From Mikania micrantha (taxonomy: Eukaryota > Streptophyta > Magnoliopsida > Asterales > Asteraceae): a DNA stretch of 64,000 bases. The position numbers were made by a program, and so were the translations under genes. Under the pieces are notes generated by a model. The model worked only from the letters and a program-made list of their open reading frames with translations, searched no databases and had not been told where the DNA came from. The DNA is taken from NCBI GenBank assembly GCA_009363875.1, contig CM018698.1, positions 53,536,067 to 53,600,066 on the forward strand, given 5' to 3'. This document shows, piece by piece, positions 1 to 11,506 of the stretch. Each line of letters opens with the position of its first letter. Position 1 is the stretch's first letter.

Positions 1-581
1 TTGAAACAAATGTTTTAAAAATCATAATTAATAAAGTGTGATTATTATAGGTTTAATAATCATACGAACCATATATCAAAAACTATAAGGTTTTACATAA
101 TAAATACATATAAAAATTAAGAACTTAAACTTAGTTTTTCAAAAACAACATATTCATTATTATTTGAATATTGCATTTTTACCGTCTAATAACATTAAAT
201 TATTAAAAAATATAGACATCATTCGTCCTTTTTTTAGTTAAATTATTATTCATTGATTAAAATTAATTGAATATTTGAATATGAAATTTGAAAATTTTGA
301 ATTTCAAAATTATTGATCAAAAAATAGAAAGTTTTGACATGATTGTATTTTTATTAACATTTAAAGAGATTTTGACTTAATTAATTTGCCTCATTTAAAG
401 TATGAATTAATTATACTTATTAAATGAAATTAATTTTTAAAATATCTAGAATTAACATAGTATTTGACATGTGGCACACATATGATGTGCATAACCTAAA
501 ATGATGCAATGTGACATACATATGACATGAATAGCATAAAATGGTGCCATTTGTACAAATTGTTACTTTTTTATTAGAAAG
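1..581. other. AT-rich sequence, no gene; 5' part of an old Helitron
   Basis: No coding sequence is supported. The segment 470-581 carries CATGTGGC-like motifs and ends in a TTATTAGAAAG sequence that resembles the 5' end of a minus-strand Helitron lying left of the next element. The rest is simple AT-rich DNA. Confidence 0.4.
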
Positions 582-1228
582 CTAAGATATTATCTCGTGT
601 ATTACGCGAAATAAATATACAATATTAAACAATTATAACTAATACTTTAAAAATTATAAAACGATATTTTGATATAAGATGATCATGGTATGTATTAACA
701 AATACTCTAAACATTAAAACAATAATTTAAAAGTTTAGTAACTACATAATTGATATTTCATAGGTATAATACTATTTTCATAATTATTAAAGTTATTTTG
801 AACGACCAAATGAACACCTAAAAAAGTTTAATATGAATTGTTTATTTTGTTATAAATCAATGGCTTTATGAAAATTTGTATGTTGATTATCATATCAGTT
901 GTTAGTGAAATAAGAAATTAATTAATATTTAAAAATTATAAATTATATTTTAAAATAAGATATAATTGAAATCTAATTATAATTATTAAGCATAAAAATA
1001 TTTATATTTTTGCATTTAATTATACAATTTAATTATTTAAAATTATTAACCTTAAATAAGAGAGAGAGTTAGTAAAAATATAATTAAATGAGAAATTAAT
1101 ATAAGAGTTACAAGTGTCAAAATTTAACAATGAATGTATATAAAAAAGACATGTGTCAAAAATTGATGATGTATGAATATAAGAGCGACAAGTTGTATAT
1201 TTGTTATTACTTTATTAGGTAGTATAGA
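582..1228 (-). mobile_element. Non-autonomous Helitron (degenerate)
   Basis: Read on the minus strand the element starts TCTATACTACCTAATAAAG at 1228 and ends after a short hairpin (CGCGTAATACACGAG, about 598-612) with TTAG near 582. A TC start, a hairpin just before the end and no target duplication are the marks of plant Helitrons. It has no RepHel coding region. The terminal CTAG is altered, so the end is approximate. Confidence 0.6.
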
Positions 1229-1379
1229 TACATATATAGATGTGATCCGGATATGTTAGAAAGACGCTATGTGTTGTATTATTAACTTTTTATTATATAG
1301 TATATAGTGTATATATATATCTGTGTGTGTGTTTTAGTTTTTTAAATTATTGCAAACAATAAAAATCTTCTTTTATGTT

Positions 1380-1604
1380 TTACCTCTATTGAGTTGCAAC
1401 TTAACATGTCACGATGCACTTGTATTGTTCAACATTTTTACTTTTAATTTTTGTTTAATTTAACAATACCAATGCAACAAACTTCACTTTTTTTTACATA
1501 GTTTTACCTCTATTAAGTTGCAACTTAACATGTCACGATGCACCTGTAGTGTTATTTTTACGTTTAATTTAACAATACCAATGCAACAAACTTCACTTTT
1601 TTTA
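1380..1604. repeat. Tandem duplication, unit about 120 bp
   Basis: Two adjacent copies (about 1380-1500 and 1502-1604) share the words TTGCAACTTAACATGTCACG and ACAATACCAATGCAACAAAC. They differ by small deletions. No coding potential. The surrounding 1229-1775 is otherwise featureless apart from a TA/TG microsatellite at 1310-1332. Confidence 0.7.
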
Positions 1605-1775
1605 CATAGATTTCCAATACTGTTAATGTGTTTGTTGTAATGTGCGGGTTTACATTAAAGAATTTAAATGTTAATTTGGTTAGGTTTAAGTATATCTGTT
1701 ATTGTTTGGATTGCAGAAGTCTTTTTTTTTGTTGCTTCTTTACATGTCTGGGTTGTGCATCTAAAATGTATATAA

Positions 1776-2190
1776 TCTATACTATATAATAAATGAATAA
1801 CAATATGCCACGTGGCGTTATATTAGCATATCCACATCACATTTGCCACGTGTCATGATTATAGGCTATCCATGTGGCGTTTTCAACACATTTAAAATCA
1901 ATTTCATTTATTACAATAAAGTCAAATTTCCAAATTTGAAGAAAAACAATTAATATTCATTTTTTTAATATTAATGAAAATGTAATTATTTCAATCTTTC
2001 CATTTTCAATTAAATTTTGATCCTTATTCTTATTTGTATTGTTTAGAAAAGTGTTTAGATTTTTATAAAATATATTTTTATTTTCTTATTTTAAAAGTAT
2101 TGGAACTTTTATATTATTTTTATAACTACGTTACTATCAGGGATTGCTTTGTAATATTTATTTTATACAAATCTGTGTAATACACAGGGA
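1776..2190 (+). mobile_element. Helitron 5' end and probable short Helitron
   Basis: TCTATACTATATAATAAATG begins at 1776 after an A, followed by repeated CCACGTGGCG / CCACGTGTC motifs, as in other Helitrons in this window. A hairpin CTGTGTAATACACAG lies at 2172-2186, where a Helitron 3' hairpin would be, but no clean CTAG follows. A 30-bp segment containing GGGATTGCTTTGTAATATTT is present on both sides of the hairpin, so the 3' end is rearranged. Confidence 0.5.
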
Positions 2191-2295
2191 TTGCTTTGTA
2201 ATATTTACTCATTGGTTGTGAAGATGTGTGATAATATTGAATCCTATGCAATCCACGTGTCATAAATTCTAGCATAACATTATGATGCAAATCTT

Positions 2296-2412
2296 AGTTT
2301 TTTTTTAACAACATTTTTTTCCACCTTTGTTCAATATGGAACTAGAACCCTCAACCTATTTTAGGAAGGACATGTTTAACACACTTTGGTACCATTGAGA
2401 CAAATGTCTTTT
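2296..2412 (-). mobile_element. tRNA-derived SINE head (reverse)
   Basis: On the minus strand an A-box-like TGTCTCAATGGTACC is followed about 35 nt later by a B-box-like GGGTTCTAGTTCC, and there is an A-run (T-run on plus, 2300-2306) at its tail. This is the promoter arrangement of tRNA-derived SINEs. The copy is short and truncated. Confidence 0.5.
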
Positions 2413-2559
2413 TGTGATGCAAATCTTATTTAAATCATGTTATAATTCTTTAAATGTTAGGATCCATGAATACAATGCACAAGTTACCACCCCGGGTATC
2501 ATAATCGCATTTAATATTATAAGTGGTTGAAAATTATGTTAACTTACCGGCTTTTCACC

Positions 2560-2716
2560 GTCGTGCATTTGAGCGGGTGTTTGGGTCTGGTTTTCCTAGG
2601 AAATTGGTGGTTGTTGAGCTAGGGGATCCGTCAGAAACAACTTGGGCATCCTTTAACCATTAAAGGCCGCATAAGAAGTACCTAACAGTTGATTAGTTGA
2701 TCGTTCAAAAAAAGAT
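2560..2716 (+). mobile_element. SINE 3' fragment, same family as 8300-8560
   Basis: The sequence from GCGGGTGTTTGGGTCTGG to GATCGTTCAAAAAAA matches the 3' two-thirds of the copy at 8300-8560. It ends in an A-run preceded by GTTCA, as do the other SINEs here. The 5' promoter part is missing. Confidence 0.6.
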
Positions 2717-3061
2717 TAAATTAAAGGAATCCGATCTCATAACCAAATCATATTAATTTTTTGAACAATCAAGTACAATTAAAAAATATTTTTTTAATAA
2801 TTTCAAGCTTTACTACGCTTTAGTCTTCACATTTAGTATAACTAAAATTCAAAAACATAACTAAGCAAAGAATATAAGTTATATGATATAATACGAACTT
2901 AATTATCTATAATTGTATTATTTATTGTATGGTTGTATTTGAAAAATCATATATTATATATATTCAGTGGCGGAGCTTGACCATGAGAAATAATTTTTTT
3001 TTTCAGGAGGGGGCGAAATAAAGGATTTTAAAAATTTTTACACTACGTATCGAAAAATATA

Positions 3062-4015
3062 CACTACTACACGAAAAAACAGGGGGCGGTCGCCCCCTTA
3101 GTCTGAACAAAGATTCGCCCCCGATTATATTACTATGTTTGTTAGTGATGCAGGTAAAAAATGTGAATGGTTCAAAGTAATTGCAGGTGCAATATCATCT
3201 AAATATAAAAGTCATCTAAAACCCATAAAAACCTTTGTAATTAATCACATGTTGGTCACTCCAATTTGAGTTTTTATTTCATTTTATTTTTTTCTTTTTA
3301 CCTCCCGAACTATTTTATCAGCAAATCCTATTTTTTGTAACCCTTAAATTTAATGCTGATCAGAAAAGGAAAAAAAAAATCATTTTTAACCTTCTAAATT
3401 AGTATTTAGAAGAGCATAAAAAAGAAAAAGAAAAAAGAGGTTAAGTTACATCTATCGAGTATGATTTCCTAACGAGACATCCTACTGATAAGTTATTTTA
3501 AATCTTACTAAATTTAAGACTATGGTTATACCTACACGTGTTTACCATTCTAAAAAAAACTATCGTCACTAAAGGGGGCTTGAATGGTTCGAAGTAAAAA
3601 ATAATTTATGCTCCATGTCATGTCGTTGCTATAGGGTCTTCACAAAATGGCACCGTCCGATTAAATACAGCAAAAAATAATTTTTAATAAATTTGGACCT
3701 ATAGCAACCACCTTTAGTCACTATAGGCCTTTACAAAATTCTTCTTTGTTATCATTATTGTTTAATATTAAATCTGAATTTAGAAAATTGGAAAAAGAAA
3801 AATAATTGGGCTATAACGACGACATGTAGTCGATATAGGTTTTAATAGACCGCAAAAAAAAACATTTTCTCGCTTGCCCTTTAGCGACGATAAGTCGCCG
3901 CTACATGTCGGTTTTCGGAATTGGTTATCAACGGCGACATGTTGTTGATATACCCCTACTTCTGCGACAATCTAAGTCGTCGTTATAGCTTTCAACGTTA
4001 TATCCTTTGTTTCTT
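3062..4015. mobile_element. CACTA (En/Spm) element end with subterminal repeats
   Basis: CACTACTACACGAAAAAAC starts at 3062 and matches the terminus of the complete CACTA element at 49621. It is followed by a GC palindrome (GGGGGCGGTCGCCCCC, 3081-3096). From about 3540 to 4010 there are many short repeats of the type GTCGCTATAG / GCGACGACATG, typical of CACTA subterminal arrays and similar to those at 18092. No transposase coding and no matching right end were seen, so it is a fragment. Confidence 0.6.
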
Positions 4016-4180
4016 ACAGCGCGTGTATCAAATTTAATCGTTGTTCTACCATTAAAATAATTTTAATTATAAACTAAAATTCATTAACTGATGTCTATAA
4101 ACTGATAAGAGAAGTGTCTCACTCAAAGTAAAAAATAAAGAATTTTTACCGATTAAAAAAAAGAAAAGAAAAGAAAACTT

Positions 4181-4465
4181 TCTGACTATATATAGAAAAA
4201 TTATTTTATTTGAATTTCTCTAATGAGCAAATGTTAAAATCTATTTAAAGATATACTATTTTTACATATTTTGTAAGAAAAGAAAATTGATCCAATAATT
4301 TAACAAAAGAATTCCATTTTAACAAATTTTGACTATATATGGAAAAGTTAATCTATATGAATTTCTCTAAATAGCAAATGTTAAACTATTTAAAGATATA
4401 TATACCATTTTTACATATATTCTAAGAAAAGAAAAATGATCCTAACAAAAGAATATGTCCATTTT
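4181..4465. repeat. Tandem duplication, unit about 145 bp
   Basis: Copies at 4181-4325 and 4327-4465 share GAATTTCTCTAA, GCAAATGTTAAA and AAGAAAAGAAAA in order. Non-coding. Confidence 0.7.
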
Positions 4466-4774
4466 ATCATAATTTATTTTATAAAAACATATCTAATGTT
4501 GTCTCAAACATAAAAGAATCTCATCCCAAATTTGGATAATAGTAGGTTTGTTTAAGCAAAATTACTCATGTTAATTAGTTAAATCGTTCTTAATGTGCTT
4601 AGAGACCAATGCTTCAATATAATATATCTTAAACAAGCTTTAGCTCAATATCTATTACTAAATTAAAGTTGATTTAATAAACAGGTCCAAGTTTACTACG
4701 AACATTAACAATATTTTTTATGTAGTACAAAGTTTTAATGTAACGTGATAAATCTATAAAATCTATCTATGTCT

Positions 4775-5042
4775 GATAAATAAAAATAATAGGATACACA
4801 TGTGAGTTTTCTAGTTAACAAAAAATTGATTTTTTCGCTTTTATCTTTTACTAAATATCGATGTCAAATGTCATATTTTGCATAAGCATAAATTTTAATT
4901 TTCAATATCTATATTTATTAAATAAAAATAATAGCATATATGTGTCAATTTTTTTGGCTACCCAAAAATTGGTTTTTCGTCTTTCTCTCTTGTTAAATAT
5001 TGGATGTCAAATGTCATATTATGCTTAAGTGTATATTTTAGT
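4775..5042. repeat. Tandem duplication, unit about 140 bp
   Basis: Copies at about 4775-4910 and 4915-5042 share AAATAAAAATAATAG and GATGTCAAATGTCATATT. Non-coding. The intervening 4470-4770 holds nothing recognisable. Confidence 0.65.
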
Positions 5043-5239
5043 TTTTTCCATTTATCTCTTACTAAATAATATTATTTTTTAAATTTGATAAATAATATAA
5101 TTATTCTATAAGCTATATTTTTTCGATTTTATAAAATTTCTTTAAGAAATATGTATATTTTTTTTTGTAAAATATAATGTTTCAAAATTATTTATTTAAC
5201 CTTAATAATAAATCGGTTTTTAAACTAGTGTTATACAAA

Positions 5240-6420
5240 AAAAATATACTAATTTAAATATATATTAGTTATAAAGTTAAACTAAATAAAACTTTTAACC
5301 TACAAACCGTAAAAAGGATATTGACCCATTAGATTATTATTAAATTACTATAATTAAATCAAGTTGTTAAATTTTATTTTAGTAATAACTAATTTTGTTG
5401 ACTTTTTATCAATTTCACCCACATTCTTTAAACGTTCATAACTTTTACATACGAAATTATTTTTTGAAAAAAAATATACCATAAAACGAACATTTTTTAT
5501 CTTTAAAATTAGTAATGTATTGCTACAGAAGAAATTATGTTTTTTAGTTCATTGTGTCTTTTGTCTTTTATGTTTTTGCTCAATGTTGAGTTTTCCTGAA
5601 CATTTTAAGACATAATGACATCGCATATTAGATGATGTCAAGCAAGGATGACACAATGAGGAGTATGAATAACACAATGATATTTAGAAAGGCATAATTA
5701 CTTGTAATAAAGACACAATGACGAGTATGAACAATGTTTTACAGGTCATTGTGTCTTTTGTTTAGCTCATTGTGTCTTTTGTACATGTTATTGTGTCTTT
5801 TGTGTTTCTGCTCAATGTTGTGTTTTCCTATACAATTTAAGACACAATGATGTTGCTGAATACATAATGTTAAGCATGACACAATGATGAGTATGAATAA
5901 CAATAACACAATGATCTTTTAAAAAAGACACAATTACCTGTAAAAAAAGGTCATAATGATAAGTATAACAATTTTGTACAGATCATTGTGTCTTTTGTAT
6001 ATGGTAATTGTGTCTTTTGTATATGTCATTGTGTCTTTTGTGTTTCTATTCATGCTGTGTTAACTGAAAAATTTAACACAATGATGTTGAAGAATACATA
6101 ATGTTAATCAAAAATGACATAATGACGAGTATAAATAACATAATGAACTTTTAAAAAGACACTATTACATGTAAAAACGACACAATTACTTGTAAAAAAA
6201 CAAAAAATGATAATTATACACAAACGTTTAACAAAGACACAATGAAGATAATTAGACACAATGAGATGAAAAATTTCAATTTTTATACAAAATTATACTC
6301 AATTAAAGATTAAAAAATGCTCGTTTTTATAATATATATATTTTTTAAAAATAATATCATATCTAAAAGTTATAAATGTTTAAAAAATGTGAGGAAAAAT
6401 AATTATGACTAAATTATTCT
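5240..6420. mobile_element. Large hairpin (foldback-like) element with internal CATTGTGTC repeats
   Basis: The outer arms are inverted copies: 5420-5510 (around TTAAACGTTCATAACTTTTA) reads as the reverse complement of 6310-6400. The interior holds at least seven copies of CATTGTGTCTTTTGT on one side and GACACAATGA on the other, so the whole can fold back. No coding. A partial copy is at 12500-12960. No target duplication was identified. Confidence 0.65.
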
Positions 6421-6639
6421 CTAACAACTTTTCTCCTTTAAAATTTTAAATTTTTATCTTAAATTTTATTTTAAAATCTAATTGTTAATAATCATTCTTA
6501 TCATTTTTAGGAAAATGTGACTATTTAGTTGAATATAATCCAAATATCATATTACCAATTTGAAAGTAAATAAACAGTTACAATATTGTTTTGTTTAAAC
6601 TTTTTCTTTTTAGTTTTTAAACAAAAAATATTTTCTTTT

Positions 6640-6803
6640 TATTCTTATTTATTTTAAGTATGGTTAATGCTTTTTTTCCTTTTAATTATTGTTTATTGTG
6701 TTAATTTAGGGTAAATGTTTTTATTTTTATTTATTTTAAGGAAAATAGTTAATGTTTTTTTTTCTTTTAATTATTGTTTATTGTGTAAATTTAGGGTAAA
6801 TAT
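6640..6803. repeat. Tandem duplication, unit about 80 bp
   Basis: Two copies share TTTTAATTATTGTTTATTGTG and TTTAGGGTAAAT at 6681-6717 and 6764-6800. Open frames here are only low-complexity F/L/I-rich translations. Confidence 0.6.
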
Positions 6804-7051
6804 TATTCTAAGATGGATTTCTGACTATTTACATTACAATAAAATAGATATTATTTATTTATTTTTAAATTTCTTCTTATATTTTAGGGTACAAATAAAA
6901 GTACTTTTTATATTTTTTTAATATTAAAAATTTTTAAAAATATGTATAAATAAAAGTTATTTGAGTATGTTGTGATTAATTTGACTTGATTATAGTGTAT
7001 AGATGATGGGTGGTATATGAATATTAGTACCCTTATTTTATCATACATATT

Positions 7052-7365
7052 TATACTATATAATAAATAAATGTTTTGATATAACACATATCAACATAGT
7101 ATACCATATAAAAATTCGTTTTCCTGCTTCTTTGTCTTATTAATTGTTTATAAATCATCTTTTGTTAAATCTTGATTTTTTTCTTTTTCCTTTGTTAAAT
7201 AATAATAATTTTATTCAATTTAACAAATAATACAAATATATCATAAGTCATATTATTTAATTTTATTTAAAAGGTATTAGAAAAATATGTAATATTTTAT
7301 TTAAAATAAATAATTTTATAATTTAATTATTTAACTAACACATATGTTTATCTAGTATATCATAT
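7052..7365 (+). mobile_element. Possible short Helitron
   Basis: TTATACTATATAATAAATAAATG at 7051 resembles Helitron 5' ends and CTAGT occurs at 7362, but the hairpin before the end is missing and the first base is not TC. Kept only as a weak call. Confidence 0.25.
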
Positions 7366-7492
7366 ATGTGGCAGAAATTTTTCGTTTAGACTATGTAATA
7401 TTTTTCGTAACATTAAGTTTCTATTTATAGCTAAAACAAATAAAAGAAGGTTACAATACGTTAACAAAAGTTAAACGGAACACCGACTCCGG

Positions 7493-8011
7493 TTACTGTG
7501 CCGGCAGAGTCTCCGGCTGCCACGACAGATCTGGCGAACCAAACCCTAGATCTGTATGATCAAACAGTCCATCTAACGCCACGTATTCACCGTTGTTATG
7601 ACCACTAATATTATCACCAAAACCTAACTCGTACTCGAACGATCCATAACTTGAGATCTGGTCATCTAATCCCCATAACTCATCGACTGCAACCGACTCA
7701 GCCAAATTCCGATCCGTGTTCGTGTCAGTCGGAGGTAGACCGAGTTCGTCATCCGACGCCTCCAACAGAAACCCGAGCTCCTGTTGTGACTCGGTAAACT
7801 CCGTGGAGTCGAAAGATTTACCGGTGACAACCTCCGGTGCCGGAGAAATCTCGTCTTGGAAGCTTTTCATGAACGAGTCGAGGTCCGGACACGACGTGTA
7901 TACGTCTGACTCGTCGAGGATGTCGAAGAGTATTCTTTTAGCTTCTACTGAGTCAACTTCTGACTCGTCCGAGTCGGAACGGACTCGCTTCTTTGAAATG
8001 AGTGATTGCAT
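7493..8011 (-). CDS. Acidic plant-specific protein of unknown function, single exon
   Basis: This is the only convincing host gene. From the first in-frame ATG (8011) it codes for 172 residues; an 11-codon upstream extension would need a TTG start at 8044. A basic patch KKRVRS at residues 7-12 followed by SDSDESEVDS and KR at 25-26 could be a bipartite nuclear signal. The segment LGFLLEASDDELGLPP (about 80-94) is the most family-like motif; I recall similar words in uncharacterised small plant proteins but cannot name the family with certainty. The rest is rich in Asp, Glu, Gly and Ser, predicted disordered, with no membrane segment or signal peptide. GC content is far above the flanks, third-position GC is high, and a TATA box lies about 95 bases upstream. 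Function unknown. Confidence 0.8.
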   Translation of the reverse strand: MQSLISKKRVRSDSDESEVDSVEAKRILFDILDESDVYTSCPDLDSFMKSFQDEISPAPEVVTGKSFDSTEFTESQQELGFLLEASDDELGLPPTDTNTDRNLAESVAVDELWGLDDQISSYGSFEYELGFGDNISGHNNGEYVALDGLFDHTDLGFGSPDLSWQPETLPAQ

Positions 8012-8104
8012 TTGTATGATGGAGGGTATTTTTGGAAGAGACAAAATATGGGTGGGTGTGGGGATACAAAGGGTGCTTGTGAAGTGGCAAAGGAGACGCG
8101 AGGG

Positions 8105-8111
8105 TTTTATA
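8105..8111 (-). promoter_or_regulatory. TATA box of the 7493-8011 gene
   Basis: On the minus strand TATAAAACCC reads from 8111. It would place transcription start near 8078 and leave a leader of roughly 65-70 bases before the ATG at 8011. Confidence 0.6.
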
Positions 8112-8299
8112 GGATGAATAAAGTTGTGATTTTTAATTTAATTTTTTAATATTTATTTATTTATAAATTTTATTTGTGTTTTTTGAGGGCACGGAAAACA
8201 ATGGCGCGTGGGGGCAGATACTTCGACCATCACGCATGTATCAGGCTGCTTTTATAATTTTATTGTTAAATTAAATGTGAGGTACCAATGATGTATTGT

Positions 8300-8560
8300 C
8301 CCAACGTTAAGATAAAAGTATGCGGGAAGTGATAGGAGACCCAGATAGTGGGTTCGATCTTTGAGCCCACCCGGTTTTACCTTCCTTTCCATCAACGTGT
8401 TTTTAGGCGGGTGCTTGGGTCTGGCTTTTTCTGGGAATTGATGGCTGGTGGGATAGGGGCTACGTCCGTCTGAACTAATGGCCAGCTCAGGCATCCTTTA
8501 ACCATTGATGGCCGTGTACGGAGTACCCGGCTGTTGATTAGTTGGCCGTTCAAAAAAAAT
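8300..8560 (+). mobile_element. tRNA-derived SINE
   Basis: A B-box-like GGGTTCGATCT lies at 8350-8360 and the element ends GGCCGTTCAAAAAAAA at 8559. The 3' body matches the fragment at 2560-2716. The A box is not clear, so the 5' end is approximate. Confidence 0.6.
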
Positions 8561-8683
8561 TAAACGTCTTGTTATTTTCACGCTCAACTCACATTTTCTA
8601 CATACTTTATACGTCTTGTATAAGCATATATAAAGCAATCACTTTTTGTCATAATTTGTCAGTATCTCTCATATAGGTGTATA

Positions 8684-8928
8684 CAGAGGTGGGCAAAAAA
8701 CCGGACCCGACAACCTGAACCGAAACCGGTCATACCCGAACTGATTGGTACAAACGGGTCCGGTTTTTTAGACAAACTAAAACCGAAACCAGAACCAGGA
8801 TAACTGGAACTGGTTCCACCTGTACCCGGCCAAAACCTGAACCGAAACCGGGTATTAACTTTGTTAACTGGAATTGGAACCGATTGGAAACGGAACCGGT
8901 TCCAGAAAACCCAATATGCGCACCTCCG
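8684..8928. mobile_element. hAT-type MITE with CCGG/ACCGAAACC interior
   Basis: The left end CAGAGGTGGGCA and the right end TGCGCACCTCCG are inverted repeats. The flanks GGTGTATA (8676-8683) and GATGTATA (8929-8936) form an 8-bp target duplication with one mismatch, as for hAT elements. The interior is built from many AACCGG / GAACCGAAACC words. Confidence 0.65.
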
Positions 8929-9445
8929 GATGTATATGCCTTCTATAGGCCTTATAAGTGGTACATATGAGACCGATTATTGTCAAATCATTGGATGTCG
9001 AAGATGGATTTAAGCATTGTATAGGCCTACAGAAGACGCATTAGGTCAAAGAAGTGTTAAAATAAAAAAAAAAATTGGGTGCTTAAATAACCAACCTCTT
9101 AATTCAATCTATATGTTTAATAAAAGTATTTTTGAATATTATTTGAGTTGACATTTAGATAAGATATATATTGATTCTGATATATTTTGTTTTAATATTT
9201 GAGATGAAATAGTTTTATTTATTTATTTATTTTATTAATGTGACTTCACTAAATAATTTAGGTGGTAACATGATAAAGTAGAAGGCACTCAATTTGACGA
9301 AAACATAACAACCTACATTATTTATGATATTTTCATATTTTTGGGTTAACTCAGGTTTAGTTAAATAATTAAATATAACAAATATATGTAAGTTTTGATA
9401 CGAATTTGAAAAAAAAAAATACAAGAACGAGTACAAACACGCACA

Positions 9446-9640
9446 CATATATATGATTAGTATCATGTGAAAACCCGATCTTAGAAATAAACTCTTAAAC
9501 TCTATATAAACCATTGATTTGGAATCTTGAAAATAAATATATGGTCCAAATTAAACCTGAACAAAAAATTGGCTCACATAGAGTTTAAAGATTTTCTCTT
9601 TAAGAACGGATTTTCACAAGATACAAACAAACATATATAT
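9446..9640. mobile_element. Hairpin MITE, internally deleted copy of the 10689-10946 family
   Basis: Shares ATTGATTTGGAATCTTGAAA and the inverted GGCTCACATAGAGTTTAAAGA with the element at 10689. It is flanked by ATATATAT on both sides like its relative. Confidence 0.6.
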
Positions 9641-10196
9641 AGTTATTTTTTTTTAAACAACAACAGTTAATTAACTGACACATTTATGAAGATAAGCTCG
9701 TACATTAGCCACATCATCGTATATATGTATTTAAGCTTAAAAACTAATAACACCTGAGTTAAGAAGACACTCGTAAAAAACCTCGTTCCCTTAAGTTGTC
9801 AAATTAATACGAACGGCAATGGGTCAAGCATGAATGATGTATGCCATTCCAATGACCCATTAAACCATTAAAATATTTTCTAATTTATTTTTTAATATAC
9901 GTCGAAGACTTATCTATTATTTTATTGATAATCAGTCAGGTTTCATTTATTTGTTTGTAAAATTAATTTTTTTTATTTTATCGAAAGCTATTTTAGAAAC
10001 TGGTTGTTCTATGAAGAGGTGATTTTAAATGCAACCACAGTTGTTGAAAAGAACAAAAGATAAAAAAAAAATCTATTAAATATATGTTTGCATGCACCGA
10101 TTTTTCTTCCTCTCTCTTTTTTAAACTTTTAAAAATCTATGTTTTCCTTTTATCATAGTCTTTTATTCATTTCTATGTAACCTCTATTAGAGTAAA

Positions 10197-10198
<2 letters not shown>

Positions 10199-10251
<53 letters not shown>
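10199..10251. repeat. (TA)n microsatellite
   Basis: Uninterrupted AT repeat of about 50 bases; it is the left border of the hairpin MITE that follows. The word ATTAGAGTAAAAGAT just before it recurs at 12448 before another (TA)n tract. Confidence 0.95.
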
Positions 10252-10256
<5 letters not shown>

Positions 10257-10642
10257 AAAAGATAAAATGAAAACAACATCTCAATGAGAAAAGCGCGAAA
10301 ACCATGCAAAAATCACGTAAAAACGTTTTTTTTTTTGAATTTTTTTTACAGGTTTGTAACACTATTGGGCACATTTTTATAAAAAAAAATCAATAAAGCG
10401 CTGACCAAATATTTTTAAAAAAAATATTTTAAAATTTTTATTACGTAGGTTCTACGTGGGTTTATAAAATATTTTTTTTAAAATATTTAGTCGGCGCCTT
10501 TTTTTATTTTTTTTATAAAAATGTGCCCAATAGTGTTACAAACCTGTAAAAAAAATTAAAAAAAACTTTGTTTTTACATGATTTTTACATGGTTTTCGCG
10601 GTTTTCTCATTGAGATGTGGTTTTCAAAATAACTATACCCTA
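10252..10642. mobile_element. Hairpin MITE a, inside a TA tract
   Basis: About 190-bp arms: AACATCTCAATGAGAAA near 10279 pairs with TTTCTCATTGAGATGTGG near 10603, and GGTTTGTAACACTATTGGGC at 10351 pairs with its complement near 10530. Ends read TAGGG...CCCTA with TA repeats on both sides. No coding. Confidence 0.8.
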
Positions 10643-10653
10643 TATATATATAC

Positions 10654-10688
<35 letters not shown>

Positions 10689-10690
<2 letters not shown>

Positions 10691-10946
10691 GGAATTGAAT
10701 CCAATGAAAACCGAATCTTAGAGAGAAAACCCTTAAACCCTATATGAGCTATTGATTTGGAATCTTGAAAATAAATATGTGATTCACATTAAACCACATT
10801 AAAAATGATTTATTTATTCAAAACACAATTTTTTATTCAGGTTTAATGTGGACCACATATTTATTTTCAAGATTCTAAATCAATGGCTCACATAGGGTTT
10901 AAGGATTTTCTCTCTAAGATTGGGTTTTCATAGGATTCAATCCCTA
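10689..10946. mobile_element. Hairpin MITE b, inside a TA tract
   Basis: Inverted arms of about 120 bp: left TAGGAATTGAATCC, right complement TAGGGATTGAATCC, both followed by AATCTTAGAGAGAAAA. Flanked by TA repeats on both sides. A deleted copy lies at 9446-9640. Confidence 0.8.
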
Positions 10947-10971
10947 TATATATATATATGTATATATATAT

Positions 10972-11345
10972 ATGGGGGAATGTTTTATTATTAACCCACT
11001 GTAATTGTGATAACCCAAATAACCCTGCAAAAAATGACCGAATCTTTGATTTTTTTTCATGGTCTTTATTATACATATTTAGGGGGGTTTCTTTTTTGTG
11101 TTTTTGCTAATTTGCAAGGCAAATCGAATTTGCATCGATGTAAATTCGATTTGCATTTCGCAACATTTAGAAAACTGCAAAATATTTACACCGATGCAAA
11201 TTCGATTTGCTTTGCGAATTAGCAAAAACATAAAAAGGAAACCTCCTAAATATGTATAATATAGACCATGAAAAAAATCAAAAATTCGGTCATTTTTTGC
11301 AAGGTTATTTGGGTTACACAATTAAGCAGGGTTCTTATTTGAACC

Positions 11346-11349
<4 letters not shown>
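10972..11349. mobile_element. Hairpin MITE c, inside a TA tract
   Basis: Long inverted arms: AAAAAATGACCGAATCTTTG near 11028 pairs with its complement near 11282, and GCAAATCGAATTTGCATCGA near 11119 pairs near 11200. Flanked left and right by (TA)n (right tract 11350-11390). Related end fragments lie at 35160-35260 and 46635-46735. Confidence 0.8.
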
Positions 11350-11393
<44 letters not shown>

Positions 11394-11506
11394 TGGCCTA
11401 AACAAACTTTGATTGAAAATCATTTAGATGGCATTGGAACCATCTCATCGAATCATACAATATTTGTTTTTTTTTTTTTGTTTTAGCTTTAACAACTAGT
11501 TTTAGG

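Noticed and set aside
7716..8117. 133-codon plus-strand open frame
   Set aside because: It lies antisense to the 7493-8011 gene and has no domain; a GC-rich shadow.
10153..10374. Open frame with a long IYIYIY run
   Set aside because: Translation of the (TA)n microsatellite and MITE arm.
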